Shown one piece after another: positions 48,630 to 57,924 of a stretch of 64,000 bases of DNA (positions are counted from its first letter, which is position 1; each line of letters starts with the position of its first letter). Made by a program: the position numbers and the translations under genes. Below the pieces are notes generated by a model. That model saw nothing but the letters and a program-made list of their open reading frames with translations. It was not told where the DNA came from and did no database searches. Source of the stretch: Acutalibacter muris (GTDB taxonomy: Bacteria; Bacillota; Clostridia; Oscillospirales; Acutalibacteraceae); NCBI RefSeq assembly GCF_002201475.1, contig NZ_CP021422.1:1488001-1552000 (forward strand), written 5' to 3'.

Positions 48630-50360
48630 ATGAAGCTGCTCAATATACGCCTGAAGCCAAAGTTCATGCTGGTGTTCTGCTCGCTTATGCTGTTCTCGGT
48701 GGTGACGGTGCTGGCTACGTCGGTGTATGTATTCCGCCAGTATGAGGAGGAGCTCTATAGGAACACCTCCCAGTTTCTCAACATGAGCATAGATTCCATC
48801 GAACAGGAGCTTTCCGCTGTGGACAAGACCAGCGCCTATGTGGTTACGGGAGATGTGGTGCAGGATATACTACGGGACCCGGGGCTTGACTTTTCCACCA
48901 GGGAGCCGGTCTATCCATTCGGGCGGGCCTATCTGTCATTGAACGACCTGCTTTTAAACCACTACGGCCGGCTTCCCTACGTGCTCTCTGCGGCGGTCTG
49001 CGTTAATGGGAAGAGCCTTGGCATAGGAGACGCTTATGCCATGGAGGCTGCGCTTATAGAGGAGCTCACTCTGGAGGCCTCAAAGGGCGGGGGCAGGCCG
49101 GTGCTCCATGAGAGCGGGGGCAGGCTCTTTTATGTGCGCAGCATTGTAAGCATGAGGGAGATGAATATGCGGCCCATAGGGCTTCTGGCGCTCCAGGTAG
49201 ATTTGCAGAGGATCGTGTCCGACAGCCTTAAAAGCCGGGAAAACCTGAATTACCAGCCGGAGATCGTCATATTCTCAAAGAACGGCGGCCTGCTTTTCAC
49301 CAGCTTCACCGAGGCAGGAGAGGAATTTCGGGTCCAGCCCGCCGAAAACGGATACCGGGTCTGCCGCCTGGAGGGACGGGACTACTTTGTCAGCTACGCG
49401 ACCCACTCGGCCTTTGGCATGAGCTACGCCATGTACCTGCCCTTCGACTCAGTGGCCCGCTCCCTGCGGCTTTTGAGAACCATGACCTTTGTCGCGGCGG
49501 TGTTGGTCATGCTGGTGAATACCCTGTTCTGCTCAAAGCTTGTGTCCCAGATAATACAGCAGTTTAACGTGCTGGTCACTAAAATGCGCCTGTTCCAGGC
49601 GGGGCGCTATGAAGAGCTTGACAGGTATAGAAGCGACAACCGCAAAGACGAGGTGGGTTATCTCAACCGCTCCTTTGACAAGATGGCCGGGGACGTGAAA
49701 AGGCTGGTGGAGGAAAATTATCTGACAAAGATCGCCGTACAGGAGGCCCAGCTGAAATCTCTGCAAAACCAGATAGACCCCCACTTCCTGTTTAATATCC
49801 TGCAGACCATCAACTGGAAAGCGAAGACGGGCAAGCAGGAGGAGATATCCCATATTACCGAGGCCCTGGGAAAGATACTGCGTTACACTCTCTATAAAAA
49901 GGAGACTTTGGTGCCCCTGCGGGAGGAGTTGGAGATAGTTGAAGGATATGTCTCCATACAGAAGTACAGATACGGCGAGCGGCTCAGCGTGCTGATAGAG
50001 GCGCCAAAGAAATGGGGCGGGGCCATGATACCGCCGATGGCCCTGCAGAACCTGGCGGAAAACTCCATAAAGCACGCTCTGGAGAATATGCTGGAGCCCT
50101 GTGTGATAAGGATCGGCGCGGGGGAGAGCGGCGATGAGCTGCTGCTGTTTGTGGAGGACAACGGCCCGGGGATAGACGAAGATACACTTAAAAAACTGGA
50201 GAACCCGGCGGGGGCGGACGAGGGGATAGGCCTTATCAATATCCGAAAAAGGCTTTCGCTGCTGCTGGGAGAACGGTACACACTGCGGGTATATAACACC
50301 GGCCGGGGGACCCGCGCGGAGCTCCTGCTGCCGAAGCCCGGGGATGAGAAGTGGCGCTGA
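48630..50360 (+). CDS. YesM-type sensor histidine kinase
   Basis: 576 residues. ATG 48630 follows the previous stop directly (TAGATG), with no clear ribosome site, so it is translated by coupling. Helices at about 12-34 and 288-306 surround a large extracellular sensor domain. HAMP follows, then the His_kinase motif QIDPHFLFNILQTINW (phospho-His), ATPase boxes LAENSIKHAL, VEDNGPGID and GIGLINIRKRL. Pairs with the next gene to control the sugar importer. Confidence 0.9.
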   Translation: MKLLNIRLKPKFMLVFCSLMLFSVVTVLATSVYVFRQYEEELYRNTSQFLNMSIDSIEQELSAVDKTSAYVVTGDVVQDILRDPGLDFSTREPVYPFGRAYLSLNDLLLNHYGRLPYVLSAAVCVNGKSLGIGDAYAMEAALIEELTLEASKGGGRPVLHESGGRLFYVRSIVSMREMNMRPIGLLALQVDLQRIVSDSLKSRENLNYQPEIVIFSKNGGLLFTSFTEAGEEFRVQPAENGYRVCRLEGRDYFVSYATHSAFGMSYAMYLPFDSVARSLRLLRTMTFVAAVLVMLVNTLFCSKLVSQIIQQFNVLVTKMRLFQAGRYEELDRYRSDNRKDEVGYLNRSFDKMAGDVKRLVEENYLTKIAVQEAQLKSLQNQIDPHFLFNILQTINWKAKTGKQEEISHITEALGKILRYTLYKKETLVPLREELEIVEGYVSIQKYRYGERLSVLIEAPKKWGGAMIPPMALQNLAENSIKHALENMLEPCVIRIGAGESGDELLLFVEDNGPGIDEDTLKKLENPAGADEGIGLINIRKRLSLLLGERYTLRVYNTGRGTRAELLLPKPGDEKWR

Positions 50361-50376
50361 GAAAGGAGCTGGTCCC

Positions 50377-51147
50377 ATGCTGGATTTACTGCTGGTAGAC
50401 GACGAGAAGGACGTGCTGGAGGCTATGGCAGGCACAATTAAGTGGGAGAATTACGGCGTGCGGCTGACGGGCACCTGCGAGAACGCCATAGAAGCTCTGC
50501 GCTTTATGGAGGTCTCGCCCCCGGACATAGTTATCACCGATGTGAAAATGCCGGTGATGGATGGGATTGAGATGATAAAGCAGGCCAAGGAGATGGGGAT
50601 CAAGGCGGAATTTGTCATACTCTCCGGCTTCAGCGAGTTTGAGTTCGCCCAGAGGGCTATGAGCTTCGGCATACGGTACTACCTTCTGAAGCCCTGTGGG
50701 GAGAAGGAACTGGGGGAGGTGCTGGAGAGGGTGCAGAAGGACTGCGCAAAGCGCCCGAGGGCGGCTTTCCCTGCTCCTGACCCCGAGGCCTCCGCACCCC
50801 AAAAGAGCCAGCATTTCGTGGACGAGATTATCGAGTATGTGAACCAAAACCTGAGCGACAGCCGCCTTAGCCTGAAGTGGATAGCCAACAACCTGGTCTT
50901 CCGCAACGAGGACTATGTGGGAAAGGCCTTTGCCGCCCACACCGGCGAAAACTTCCTGACATACCTTAACCGCCGGAGGATCCAGAGGGCCAAGGAGCTG
51001 CTGGAGCCGGGGAAGGACAACAAGATATACGCCGTGGCCGAGGAGATAGGGCTTGGACATAATCCCAGGTATTTCAGCAAGCTTTTTAAGAAGTATGTCG
51101 GGTGCAGTCCGCGGGAGTATCAGGCGGGCAAGCGGCTGCAAAAATGA
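50377..51147 (+). CDS. YesN-type response regulator with AraC domain
   Basis: 256 residues. ATG 50377 follows AAAGGAG; the frame extends upstream to 50344 inside the kinase gene. Receiver: VDDEKD, phospho-Asp in IVITDVKMP, and LKPCGE. The C-terminus is a double helix-turn-helix (SLKWIANNLVFRNEDYVGKA; GLGHNPRYFSKLFKKY). Activates the operon in answer to its sugar signal. It is shorter than many YesN proteins because the linker is brief. Confidence 0.9.
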   Translation: MLDLLLVDDEKDVLEAMAGTIKWENYGVRLTGTCENAIEALRFMEVSPPDIVITDVKMPVMDGIEMIKQAKEMGIKAEFVILSGFSEFEFAQRAMSFGIRYYLLKPCGEKELGEVLERVQKDCAKRPRAAFPAPDPEASAPQKSQHFVDEIIEYVNQNLSDSRLSLKWIANNLVFRNEDYVGKAFAAHTGENFLTYLNRRRIQRAKELLEPGKDNKIYAVAEEIGLGHNPRYFSKLFKKYVGCSPREYQAGKRLQK

Positions 51148-51222
51148 TGAATAGTTTGCAGATGTGGGTATCGCTAAAGAGTGGACTGACTATACAGTTG
51201 CAGGCGATGAAAGGTTTAGAGA

Positions 51223-51262
51223 GCGTTGCAATCTTTTTTTGAAGATTGCAGCGTTTTTCTTT
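51223..51262 (+). terminator. Terminator of the sugar ABC operon
   Basis: GCGTTGCAATC, T-rich loop, GATTGCAGCG, then TTTTTCTTTT. Confidence 0.75.
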
Positions 51263-51382
51263 TGCGTGAGTTTGGCAAAACAGCTTTTTCTCCGTAGTAA
51301 GGGATAAGGGCATAAAGGATAAAAACATTCGTAGCAATCTTAGGAACAGTGGGCGAAAATCCACAATCTGAAACAGGCAGCT

Positions 51383-51780
51383 AAGGATGGCCTCGTCGTC
51401 CGTCATGTTGCGGACGATACAAGGCATATTTGCAAACCCGGCCAGCTCACTGGCCCGCTGGCGGCGGTGGCCCGCGATGATTTCATAGCCGCCGCCCTCC
51501 CGGGGACGCACCAGCGCGGGCTGGTGTAAGCCGTTGTCCTTGACGGACTCCACAAGCCCTTTCATTTCCGCATCGTCCCGCACCCCAAAGGGATGGTCTT
51601 TGAACGGGAACAGCTCCGAGAGGTTGAGATAGACAATCTCTTCCTTTTCGGCGTGGGTCGCGTCACGGGGCTGGGGCGGCTGTTCCGGCGCAGGAGCGGC
51701 GGGGGCCTCTTCCTTGTCCTTTACCGTGGCGGCCTTTCCACCCTTGCTTTGGGACAATTTGGAGCTGTTGACAAAGTGCC
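51383..51780 (-). pseudogene. parB: ParB-like partition protein, internal fragment
   Basis: The minus strand reads SSKLSQSKGGKAATVKDKEE, the ParB box segment IVYLNLSELFPFKDHPFGV, and AGHRRQRASELAG, ending at MTDDEAIL. Family identity is clear from GHRR. The N-terminus is cut by the IS1182 element (left end at 51761) and the C-terminal part is lost at about 51383, where non-homologous DNA begins. It is a remnant of an ICE partition locus and not functional. Confidence 0.75.
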
Positions 51781-53260
51781 TGAAATAAAGGGACAAGGGA
51801 GATTTCAGGCAAGAAAAAAGATGCCTTTCGGCATCACACTGAGTGTTTAATCATTCTTTTGAGGTTCAAGGCCGCGGCGGAAAGGAGACAGTGGTCCTCC
51901 GCTGCCTCTAAACCTCGCCGCAGGAGACGCGTCAGGTTGTGTCCCCATTTCTGTGCGGCAAAAGTACCCTCACACCAGATCTGCCGCTGCTTCAGCGCCT
52001 CCCGGTAATCCGGCTCCCATCGCCTGGAGAAATGTTCTTGAACAACAGTCTTGAAATAACTGTCCTGGAGCTTTCTGGCGCCGGCCTTGTCCGTCTCATT
52101 CAAACATTTCTGCCGCAAAGGACAACTGCCGCAGTCTTTCTTTTCCGCCCAGTATTCCCAGAACAGCCCGCTGCCACTTCGATACAGCCGCTTGCGCCGC
52201 AGTTCTTTCCCGTTAGGGCACAAGTATACGTCCCGCTGTTCGTTATAGGTGAATGCATCCCGCTTCAGTTCAGCTTTCGTGCGGTCATGGGCGGGCTGTG
52301 GCACGACAAAGAAGTCGATGCCCAGTTCTTCCAGCGCTCGGTGTGCCAGGGGGAAGTCATAGGCGGAGTCCGCCGCGGCGGCTTGCAGCGGCACAACACT
52401 TTTATGGACGTACTCCAACTGCTCCAAATAGGGCCGTGAGTCATGGACATCCCCCGGCGTCACGGTTACAGCGGTGATGATACCGTGGTCCGGGTCGGTT
52501 GTCTGGTGAGACAGATAATAAAAACCGCTGGGCTTGCCGGGCCGCTTCATGTAGCCCGACTCCGGGTCGGTACTACTCACCTTCTTGTGGGAACGGCGCT
52601 TGTCCTTTTTCACCTGCTTTGTACGCTTCGCCCGGCGCTGCCCTGTCTGCCGTTTCAGCTCCTCCAGTCCCTCCTCCTCATAGGCGTCCAGCCGCTCCCA
52701 ATAGTTCCCCACCTCTTCCAGCGCATCTACCTCCTGCTTCGAGGCCCTGGACGCGTTGGCCTTGACGTGGGTGGAATCCGTCACCGCCAGCCGTCCGCTC
52801 ACCAGACCTTTTTCCACGCACTGGCGCACCACTTCCTCAAACAGCCGCCGGAACACCTTCCGAAACGCAGGCTTCCGCCGCCGCAGCTGGCTGATCGTAC
52901 TGTGGTCTGGCACTCGTTCATCCAAATCTATTCCAAGATACCAACGAAACGCGTTGCTGTCCGCACACCGCACCTCGATCTGCCGCTCCGAGGGGATGCC
53001 GTACAAAAAAACCAGCAACAGGTATTTTACCATTACTACCGGGTCTATGGGCGCACGGCCATACCTCCGGCTGTACAAGTGCGCCGTCTCCTCATACACA
53101 AACGATAAATCCAGCGCCGCTTCCAATTTCCGCAGAAAATGATTTTCCGGTACCAAATCCTCTATCGTTACCATGTGATATTTTAACTGCATTTCCTCGC
53201 CCCCCCTGCTCTAATTATACCATATTTCGAGCGATTTGGGGGCACTTTGTCAACAGCTCC
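51761..53260 (-). mobile_element. IS1182-family insertion sequence
   Basis: 1500 bp bounded by 20-bp perfect terminal inverted repeats: GGAGCTGTTG at 51761 inward, and its complement ending CAACAGCTCC at 53260. One transposase gene. Flanking bases differ on the two sides (AATTT against AAGTT), so there is no clean target duplication. ParB sequence touches the left end, and a palindrome half (AAGTTGGGACGCATTA) touches the right end. The copy probably took part in a deletion after insertion. Confidence 0.85.
51834..53192 (-). CDS. IS1182-family transposase
   Basis: 452 residues, uninterrupted, from ATG 53192 behind GGGGGGCGAGG. DUF772 N-terminal domain (YGIPSERQIEVRCADSNAFR, then DHSTISQLRRR). 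DDE residues: AVTDSTHVKAN, AAADSAYD, and a distal Glu near QIWCEGTFAAQKW. Between these lies the Cys-rich CGSCPLRQKC. It seems capable of transposition. Confidence 0.92.
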   Translation of the reverse strand: MQLKYHMVTIEDLVPENHFLRKLEAALDLSFVYEETAHLYSRRYGRAPIDPVVMVKYLLLVFLYGIPSERQIEVRCADSNAFRWYLGIDLDERVPDHSTISQLRRRKPAFRKVFRRLFEEVVRQCVEKGLVSGRLAVTDSTHVKANASRASKQEVDALEEVGNYWERLDAYEEEGLEELKRQTGQRRAKRTKQVKKDKRRSHKKVSSTDPESGYMKRPGKPSGFYYLSHQTTDPDHGIITAVTVTPGDVHDSRPYLEQLEYVHKSVVPLQAAAADSAYDFPLAHRALEELGIDFFVVPQPAHDRTKAELKRDAFTYNEQRDVYLCPNGKELRRKRLYRSGSGLFWEYWAEKKDCGSCPLRQKCLNETDKAGARKLQDSYFKTVVQEHFSRRWEPDYREALKQRQIWCEGTFAAQKWGHNLTRLLRRGLEAAEDHCLLSAAALNLKRMIKHSV

Positions 53261-53303
53261 AAGTTGGGACGCATTAGACCTGTTTATGTAATAAGCGCAA
53301 GCA

Positions 53304-53332
53304 TTGAAATCAAGCGCGAGCTGTGATATAAT
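53304..53332 (+). promoter_or_regulatory. Strong orphan promoter
   Basis: TTGAAA (53304-53309), 17-bp spacer, TATAAT (53327-53332). Downstream on the plus strand there is no gene, only the 3' end of the convergent RepA-like gene. It is probably the promoter of a gene removed by the IS1182-linked rearrangement; today it would give antisense RNA to repA. Confidence 0.6.
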
Positions 53333-53375
53333 GTGGCAAATTCAGATTACTTTATCTGCAAACTTATGAACGCAT

Positions 53376-54146
53376 CTATCTATTGCGGACTTTGGTGGTA
53401 TTCCGGCGCAAAGAATCAAAAACGTACTGGATATGTGTTTCGTCCAGCCTACGGAAACGGGCCTGGACAATGCTCAGAGGAAATTCCTCCTTGCCAATGC
53501 GGACAGCGGGCTGGGTAGAAGTCAGGATATCGGTGATCAGGTCAGTAACCCCCTCCACGTCCTCCCTGCCGTATTCCTCCACAAGCTGGTTGAAACTGAT
53601 ATTTTCCATCACCCCTTTTCGGCAAGTCTCCCAATCCATCCCATCGGTCACTGGCTGGATAGATGGATCGGTATAGATTCTTTCAGTCTGATTCTTGTAA
53701 GTATAATTACACTCCGATTTTCCGAAGTCTGGATTTCGGGCCGGGGGAGAGGGGCGGTTATCAGTATCGGGTGTCTCCCTGGTCGTGAAGCGCTTGACGT
53801 AAATCCTGGCAGGCTTTCCCTGACCCTGCTTGACCCGCTGGATCAGGCCGATGCCTTTGCCGGTGTCCAGCTCTGCCAGCAGCTTGACCGCCTTATCGTT
53901 GCCGCAGTTCAGGGCCTCCTTTATCTCGTCCAAAGGATAGTAGATGAACACGCGGTTTTCTTCGTTGTACCAGCCGTTCCGGGCGGAAAGGCCCATACGG
54001 TCAAGCATAAGGCCATAGAGCAGCTTGGCGTCGGTGGAGACGTGCTTGAACTCCGGGACCACAATGAGCTGCCGGGGGATACGGTAAAAGCTGAATTGCT
54101 CGGATTCCCCGCCGTAAAAATAATCATAGTCAAGGCGGTCTTTCAT
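53376..54146 (-). CDS. RepA_N/DUF6017-type replication initiator, 3'-truncated
   Basis: 256 residues from ATG 54146 (AAAGGAG upstream). The N-terminal domain begins YDYFYGGESEQFSFYRIPRQ, then AKLLYGLMLDRM, ALNCGNDKAVKLLAEL, a winged helix that binds the element's origin. The C-terminal domain (DVEGVTDLITDIL, HIQYVFDSLRRNTTKV) stops at RNR where relatives continue about 30 more residues (usually a final helix). Truncation lies next to the orphan promoter and IS1182. Its partner ParB fragment is on the other side of the IS. Confidence 0.8.
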   Translation of the reverse strand: MKDRLDYDYFYGGESEQFSFYRIPRQLIVVPEFKHVSTDAKLLYGLMLDRMGLSARNGWYNEENRVFIYYPLDEIKEALNCGNDKAVKLLAELDTGKGIGLIQRVKQGQGKPARIYVKRFTTRETPDTDNRPSPPARNPDFGKSECNYTYKNQTERIYTDPSIQPVTDGMDWETCRKGVMENISFNQLVEEYGREDVEGVTDLITDILTSTQPAVRIGKEEFPLSIVQARFRRLDETHIQYVFDSLRRNTTKVRNR

Positions 54147-54190
54147 GGGGAAAACTCCTTTCTATAATGATAGTATCTAAAAATTGGCAT

Positions 54191-54225
54191 GAAAAAAGGG
54201 GCGTTCATAAAGTTCTGAACGCCCC
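54191..54225 (-). terminator. Leftward terminator upstream of repA
   Basis: On the minus strand GGGGCGTTCA, 8-nt loop, TGAACGCCCC, then TTTTTTC. It ends transcripts coming from the serine recombinase gene before repA begins. Confidence 0.75.
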
Positions 54226-54334
54226 TAGTGGGAATGTGCTTGTATGGCCGGGATATGCTGGCCTACGAAACACATACAACATACAAGAAAAGACTCGTTC
54301 CTTTTGAAACAAGCCTTTTCTCTCGTGTACCCTG

Positions 54335-54395
<61 letters not shown>

Positions 54396-54486
54396 ATCAT
54401 GTTTTCTATGCCCCCATCGTGCAGGCGAATCATGTGCGCCCCCACGAAAAAACAGTATCTTTTCAGAAAGGAGTAATCAAAATTTT

Positions 54487-56199
54487 TTAAGCTGGTTTTC
54501 CGTACTTTTCCTCTATGGGCATACAGTCCAGCCCGCGAAGGAACTGTTCCACACTCAAATTTAACTGTAGCTTGAGTCGATAGCCCCGGAACACGTCCAC
54601 TCGTTCAATAATATGCGAAACTATGACTTTCTTTGCCGGCATGGTTACATGGTCATAGACAGCGGACCATTCCAGAATATCATCGTACTGTTGGCCCATG
54701 TTGGCAAGGGCCGAAGTGTCGTCCTCCCATTCCCGCTGTGCCGTTAAACATGCTTTCTTTAACTCGTCGCACTTCTGTTCCTGCTCTTGAATAATGCTGT
54801 TCAAAAGCTCCGGCGCAAAAGCGCTCTCGCCCGATATCGACTTGATGATCTCGCTTTTGAGTTTCTTCAATTCGGTCTCGGCTTTCTCATATTCTTTCTT
54901 AGCGCTCTCAAAAGCGGTTTTCCGTGCGTTACAGTCCTGTGCAAACCGTTCCGCAAGAATGTCGTCCCGGCTCAGGCTGCTCACTTTGTCAAAGATGGTA
55001 TGAATGATGATGTCGATTATTCCGTCCAGCTTTTCCACCGTGTAGCCGGTTTGTCCGTCACAATCCCCATGGGTACGGCTCTTTGTCTGGCAGGTGTATC
55101 TCATGCGTATCGTATCTGTCCCATCTGCTGATTTCCTGCCCTTCCCGCTGGTGGTAACACACAATCTGGCTCCACAGTGCCCGCAGAAGATATTTCCGGA
55201 CAACAACGATTTTCCTCTTGTGTTCAGAGGTTTTGAACGGATTTTTTCATTGGCTCTCGAACGTGCGGCCAGCATTTCCTGTACTGTTTGAAATTCTCGC
55301 TCGTCCACAATTTTCAGCCTTTCCAGCGGTTCCGAACGGCTTTTGCCACTCCGTAAAACACCTGTATACAGGATATTCCGAAGCATACCCTGTATGGACG
55401 CCGGGTGCCAGTTTTTGCCGGAGTGATTCTTTATTCCTCGCCCATTCAGATAATTCGCTATACGCTGTGCCCCATACCCGCCCTTTGCGGCAAGCTGGAA
55501 CATAATGCGGACGACCTCGGCCTCCTGCTCGCAAATAGCAAGGTCATTGACTTCCTGACGGCGTTTATTCGTTCTGCCAGTCTTTACAAAGCTGTACCCA
55601 TATGGGCAGCACCCGCCGGTAAAGCAGCCCTCCTCGGTCAGAAGGCCCATGCTGTTTGCCGTGCGGATAGAGGTCTTTTCGCTTTCGCCGTCCGCCTGCC
55701 AGAATCGGATGTAGTTTGTCAGCTTGTCCGTGTGGCTGTCAAAACGCTGTTCACCCTCCTGTGTGCTCCAGACGCGGATGCCGTTGCGAACGAACCATTC
55801 CACAACAAAGGGCGTTTCGTCCGAGATTCGTCCGATACGGTCAAACATGAACACAAGGAGTATGTCAAACTTTCCCTGTTTGGCGTACTCCTTAATCTGT
55901 TGTATCTTGTCCCGGTTTTCCGCCCGGACTTTGTGCCCGGAAACACCTTCCTCCTGCAATTCGCACACGATAGTCCAATTCATGGATTCACAATACTTCC
56001 GGCAGCGTTTCCGCTGCATGGGGATGTCGGCCTCGTTGTCCTCGGTGTGGTAAAGCTGCTTATCGGTCGAGACGCGGTACAGGCACAAAACTCTGGTGCC
56101 CGGCTCAATGTAAGCTGGCATATCTTCCCGCCAGCCGGTGGCCCTGTTAAAAATGAGGGTTTCTGAAACATGGTTTGGGATAATGCTTGTATTTTTCAT
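54487..56199 (-). CDS. Large serine recombinase (TnpX/SpoIVCA type)
   Basis: 570 residues from ATG 56199 (AAGGATG). Resolvase domain: LCLYRVSTDKQL with catalytic Ser, EEGVSGHKVRAEN, FDRIGRISDETP. Recombinase domain GCCPYGYSFV and LRNILYTGVL; zinc ribbon CGHCGARLC then CQTKSRTHGDC; long coiled-coil of charged residues; a short terminal domain. It resembles the integrases of mobilisable transposons of the Tn4451 group. The small TnpW-like and sigma genes upstream belong to the same type of module. Confidence 0.9.
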   Translation of the reverse strand: MKNTSIIPNHVSETLIFNRATGWREDMPAYIEPGTRVLCLYRVSTDKQLYHTEDNEADIPMQRKRCRKYCESMNWTIVCELQEEGVSGHKVRAENRDKIQQIKEYAKQGKFDILLVFMFDRIGRISDETPFVVEWFVRNGIRVWSTQEGEQRFDSHTDKLTNYIRFWQADGESEKTSIRTANSMGLLTEEGCFTGGCCPYGYSFVKTGRTNKRRQEVNDLAICEQEAEVVRIMFQLAAKGGYGAQRIANYLNGRGIKNHSGKNWHPASIQGMLRNILYTGVLRSGKSRSEPLERLKIVDEREFQTVQEMLAARSRANEKIRSKPLNTRGKSLLSGNIFCGHCGARLCVTTSGKGRKSADGTDTIRMRYTCQTKSRTHGDCDGQTGYTVEKLDGIIDIIIHTIFDKVSSLSRDDILAERFAQDCNARKTAFESAKKEYEKAETELKKLKSEIIKSISGESAFAPELLNSIIQEQEQKCDELKKACLTAQREWEDDTSALANMGQQYDDILEWSAVYDHVTMPAKKVIVSHIIERVDVFRGYRLKLQLNLSVEQFLRGLDCMPIEEKYGKPA

Positions 56200-56333
56200 A
56201 TTCTGTTCATCCTTTTCCTTTTACAAAATGAAAAATGACAGACCAGCAATATCCCAAGTATGAAGTTTTCAAGGTGCATATTGGGTCTCCCCAATAATAT
56301 TATCTCATATTGCCAGCCTTTTGTCAAATTCCG

Positions 56334-56367
56334 CAAAAGAAAAGGGACTCCCGATAGGGAACCCCTT
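56334..56367 (-). terminator. Terminator of the Rpn-like gene
   Basis: On the minus strand AAGGGGTTCCC, TATC, GGGAGTCCCTT, then TTCTTTTG; an 11-bp stem with two G-T pairs. Confidence 0.75.
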
Positions 56368-56386
56368 GTACAAATCTGTTTGTTGA

Positions 56387-57235
56387 TTATTCCTGTTCGG
56401 ACAGTTTTTTTACCTCGTCCAGTCCCACGTCAATCATGTCGCTGATTTCCTCAAGGCTCAGCCCTCGGGCAAGCATACGTTTGACGATTTTAATCTGCTC
56501 GTCTGTCCGGCCCTCTGCGCGACCCTTGGCTCGGCCTCTGGCTTCTCCCTGCTCAAAGGCGTCCTTGCGCTCGTCCATCATCTTCATCGCCAGCGTCATG
56601 TATTCCATCTCCCTTCCACTGTCCTCTTTGATTTCACTTACGGCCTCGTCAATCTGCTTCAGATAGACGGATTCTGAAATATCATAGGGCTCTCCTTTGT
56701 AGCTTGCCCGGACATACCGTAGAAAATCCAGCACAGCCGGGTTTCCGTTTTCCTTTGTGAAATTCGCATTGAGGATATATGCGTGGGAACCGTCCTCATA
56801 GGGGATTTCCGGCGCCCCCTTTATATGGCTTTCACGCTCATATACCGCTAACCCCGCGCCATAGTAGTCCTCCACACAAATGAAAATCACAAAGCTGTCA
56901 GACATTTTCTCATAATCTTCATTCATTTCAAGACTGTGCCGGTCAATGCCACTCAAATAATACCGTATACGCTTTTCCAGCTTGCGGTGCAGACGGGCCT
57001 GTACCTCTACATCATACTTGGTATGATTTTCATCCTCCAGATACACGTCCAATCGTATGCCGTGGGCGTCGTAGGTGTCCTTCAAGTCCTTCTGCTTGTC
57101 GATAGTCACCACCCGCTGGATCTTCTTTTCCAGCACGGCCTCCAGAAACGGCTTGATATTTTCGGGCCTGCGCATGACTTCTGAAAACATGAAGTCGTCT
57201 ACAAGGCTCAAATCCTTAAAAGGCTTTATGGGCAT
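56387..57235 (-). CDS. Rpn-family recombination-promoting nuclease/putative transposase
   Basis: 282 residues from ATG 57235, 8 bp after AAAGGAAG; the GTG at 57244 is too close to that site. The PD-(D/E)XK-like core includes DDFMFSEVM, IRLDVYLED with the Asp, and YDVEVQAR with Glu and Gln. The C-terminus has an acidic/basic repeat region (ARGRAKGRAEGR) and a final helical segment LSLEEISDMIDVG. Rpn proteins are DNA nucleases linked to recombination and, in some cases, phage defence. Its own gene unit inside the recombinase module. Confidence 0.85.
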   Translation of the reverse strand: MPIKPFKDLSLVDDFMFSEVMRRPENIKPFLEAVLEKKIQRVVTIDKQKDLKDTYDAHGIRLDVYLEDENHTKYDVEVQARLHRKLEKRIRYYLSGIDRHSLEMNEDYEKMSDSFVIFICVEDYYGAGLAVYERESHIKGAPEIPYEDGSHAYILNANFTKENGNPAVLDFLRYVRASYKGEPYDISESVYLKQIDEAVSEIKEDSGREMEYMTLAMKMMDERKDAFEQGEARGRAKGRAEGRTDEQIKIVKRMLARGLSLEEISDMIDVGLDEVKKLSEQE

Positions 57236-57317
57236 GGGAGTCACTTCCTTTATTTTATAGTATACATGGTTTTGCTGTGTTTTGCAAGCAATACCTGTTA
57301 AAATGCAGATAATGTTC

Positions 57318-57527
57318 TTATGATGTATCGGTGGCTTCTTTAGTTTCGCTGCTGTTGGGCATATGGAAAGCAGCGTCTACTAAAATATCTTTTACTTTAT
57401 CATATAATCTTGTATTATTTTCGGGTAAACAGGCGATAGTAACCTGGCAGCCGCCCACGCTCATATAAATAGTATGATTGGACTGGTCTACAAAAGTTAC
57501 GCCTGTTGCGGGTGTTATTTTTTGCAT
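57318..57527 (-). CDS. TnpW-like small transposon protein
   Basis: 69 residues from ATG 57527 with GAGGAG 7 bp upstream. It reads TIYMSVGGCQVTIACLPENN then YDKVKDILVD, resembling the tiny proteins next to TnpX-class recombinases in mobilisable transposons. The frame upstream to 57626 has no ribosome site. Function unknown; may assist excision. Confidence 0.5.
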   Translation of the reverse strand: MQKITPATGVTFVDQSNHTIYMSVGGCQVTIACLPENNTRLYDKVKDILVDAAFHMPNSSETKEATDTS

Positions 57528-57840
57528 GGCGATTCTCCTCATAAAAATTATAGGCTCATGCAGACGGCGGATGGCAGCCGCTCCATAGTTTTTATAGTTA
57601 ACGTAGTCAACTATTTCCTCCGTCATTCTTATGACGGACGCCCTGCGCTGTGACGCACAGCCAGCGTAAGTATCATTGTACCCACTATACGGCTCATGGC
57701 CCGCTGCCTTGCCCTGACAACTTACTACTCGGCTTTATCGCTCCACAAAGGTATCATCGCGCGCCGAACAGCATGGCTCCCCGCATAGGGAATGTATCTG
57801 CTTTGCCCTATTCAGTTTTCAAAGAACGACGGGACAAAAG

Positions 57841-57867
57841 TAATGCGTCCCAAGTTGGGACGCATTA
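57841..57867. repeat. Perfect 13-bp palindrome with a half-site copy at 53261
   Basis: TAATGCGTCCCAA, central G, then TTGGGACGCATTA. The right half, AAGTTGGGACGCATTA, recurs at 53261-53276 touching the IS1182 end. It lies downstream of the sigma-like gene. Possibly a replication, partition or recombination site of the element. Confidence 0.5.
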
Positions 57868-57924
57868 CCCGGCCAGACGATTCGGCAGGAAGTTTGTCCC
57901 TCACCTATCGTCTGAAATCGGCCC

